In this document: positions 44,962 through 45,244 of the stretch, piece after piece
Position numbering within the stretch: the first letter of the stretch is position 1
Layout of the letters: each line of letters opens with the position of its first letter
Notes under the pieces: model-generated
Told to the model about the DNA's origin: nothing
The model's input: only the letters and a program-made list of their open reading frames with translations
The model's database searches: none
Assembly (NCBI RefSeq): GCF_003590855.1
Contig: NZ_QYUP01000107.1
Location: 1-45,244, forward strand
Source: Massilia cavernae
Lineage (GTDB): Bacteria > Pseudomonadota > Gammaproteobacteria > Burkholderiales > Burkholderiaceae_D
Reading direction: 5' to 3'
DNA: 45,244 bases
Made by a program: the position numbers and the translations under genes

Positions 44962-45244
44962 TCACCTCGGCGGATTGCGCAGCATGATCGTCGACGAGAA
45001 CATGCGCCGCTCGCGCTCGCGCAGGTTTCCGGGCATATCCGCCTCGCTGATGCGCGTGCCGAAATCGACGCTGCCCAGCGCGTCGCCGTAGGCGGGGCCG
45101 AACAGATCGTAGACGACAGGCCTGGCGTCAGCCCGCACGCGGCGGCCGCCATGCAGCACGAGCCCCACCTTGATGCTGGCCACGCGTTTCCAGTGCGTCC
45201 GAGTGCGCAGGTCAAGTTCGCGCTCCGCCTCGTTCGCGCCCGCG
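44962..45244 (-). CDS. pilW: PilW-type minor pilin (C-terminal part; runs off window)
   Basis: The last 93 codons of a protein enter from the right edge (HWKRVASIKVGLVLHGG, then RERERRMFSSTIMLRNPPR). The C-terminal 'arginine-rich, then strand TIMLRN' ending is typical of PilW. It lies directly upstream of pilX, the usual order of the pilV-W-X-Y1-E operon. Confidence 0.85.
   Translation of the reverse strand, partial: AGANEAERELDLRTRTHWKRVASIKVGLVLHGGRRVRADARPVVYDLFGPAYGDALGSVDFGTRISEADMPGNLRERERRMFSSTIMLRNPPR

Overview
The window looks like a piece of the chromosome of a GC-rich betaproteobacterium, most probably Oxalobacteraceae (Massilia/Telluria/Janthinobacterium-like). I infer this from gene content and order (dnaX-ybaB-recR, a ribD-ribE / ribBA-ribH-nusB cluster, a pilW-X-Y1-E-fimT minor pilin operon, a small 4.5S RNA between dnaX and ubiD) and from the strong GC bias. 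No database search was possible, so the taxonomic call is an inference.

Region 1 (1-8471) is an accessory island. It holds three overlapping tyrosine recombinase genes on the minus strand (a 'recombinase in trio', RIT, element whose third gene runs off the left edge). These abut the 3' part of an IS21-family element (istA' and a whole istB), which abuts the 3' part of an IS630-family transposase gene, which abuts the 3' end of an IS4/IS10-type element. The IS10-type end interrupts a gene with a HEPN-like RNxxxH motif. Behind that gene lies an Mrr-like PD-(D/E)XK endonuclease gene. The island stops at a tRNA-Ser(UGA) gene whose 3' end faces the island. The simplest reading is four successive nested insertions into a defence-like locus, of which only the right halves lie in the window.

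Region 2 (8630-18248) is sensing and signalling. A NarL-type response regulator and a Cache-domain histidine kinase are divergent from a cstA-type pyruvate/peptide transporter gene and its small YbdD/YjiX partner. Then follow a CHASE8 hybrid histidine kinase (HisKA, HATPase, two REC, HPt) and a REC-PAS-GGDEF-EAL cyclic-di-GMP protein one base downstream. A hairpin repeat separates these from a convergent penicillin-acylase-family gene.

Region 3 (18370-28414) is mainly minus strand: penicillin acylase family protein, a small plus-strand lipoprotein, a DUF2334 deacetylase-like protein with a GT4 glycosyltransferase, recR, ybaB, dnaX, the 4.5S RNA gene and ubiD.

Region 4 (28415-32960) is plus strand: a consensus promoter with a ~300-nt structured leader before a lytic transglycosylase gene, an integrase remnant, a toxin-antitoxin pair, and a translationally coupled trio (saccharopine-dehydrogenase-like protein, DUF2269 and DoxX-like membrane proteins).

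Region 5 (33031-45244) contains nusB, ribH and ribBA (minus), an M16 zinc protease (plus) set inside the riboflavin cluster, ribE and ribD (minus), and the minor pilin operon fimT-pilE-pilY1-pilX-pilW (minus; pilW incomplete). The RibBA protein carries a GTP cyclohydrolase II domain that has lost its zinc cysteines.
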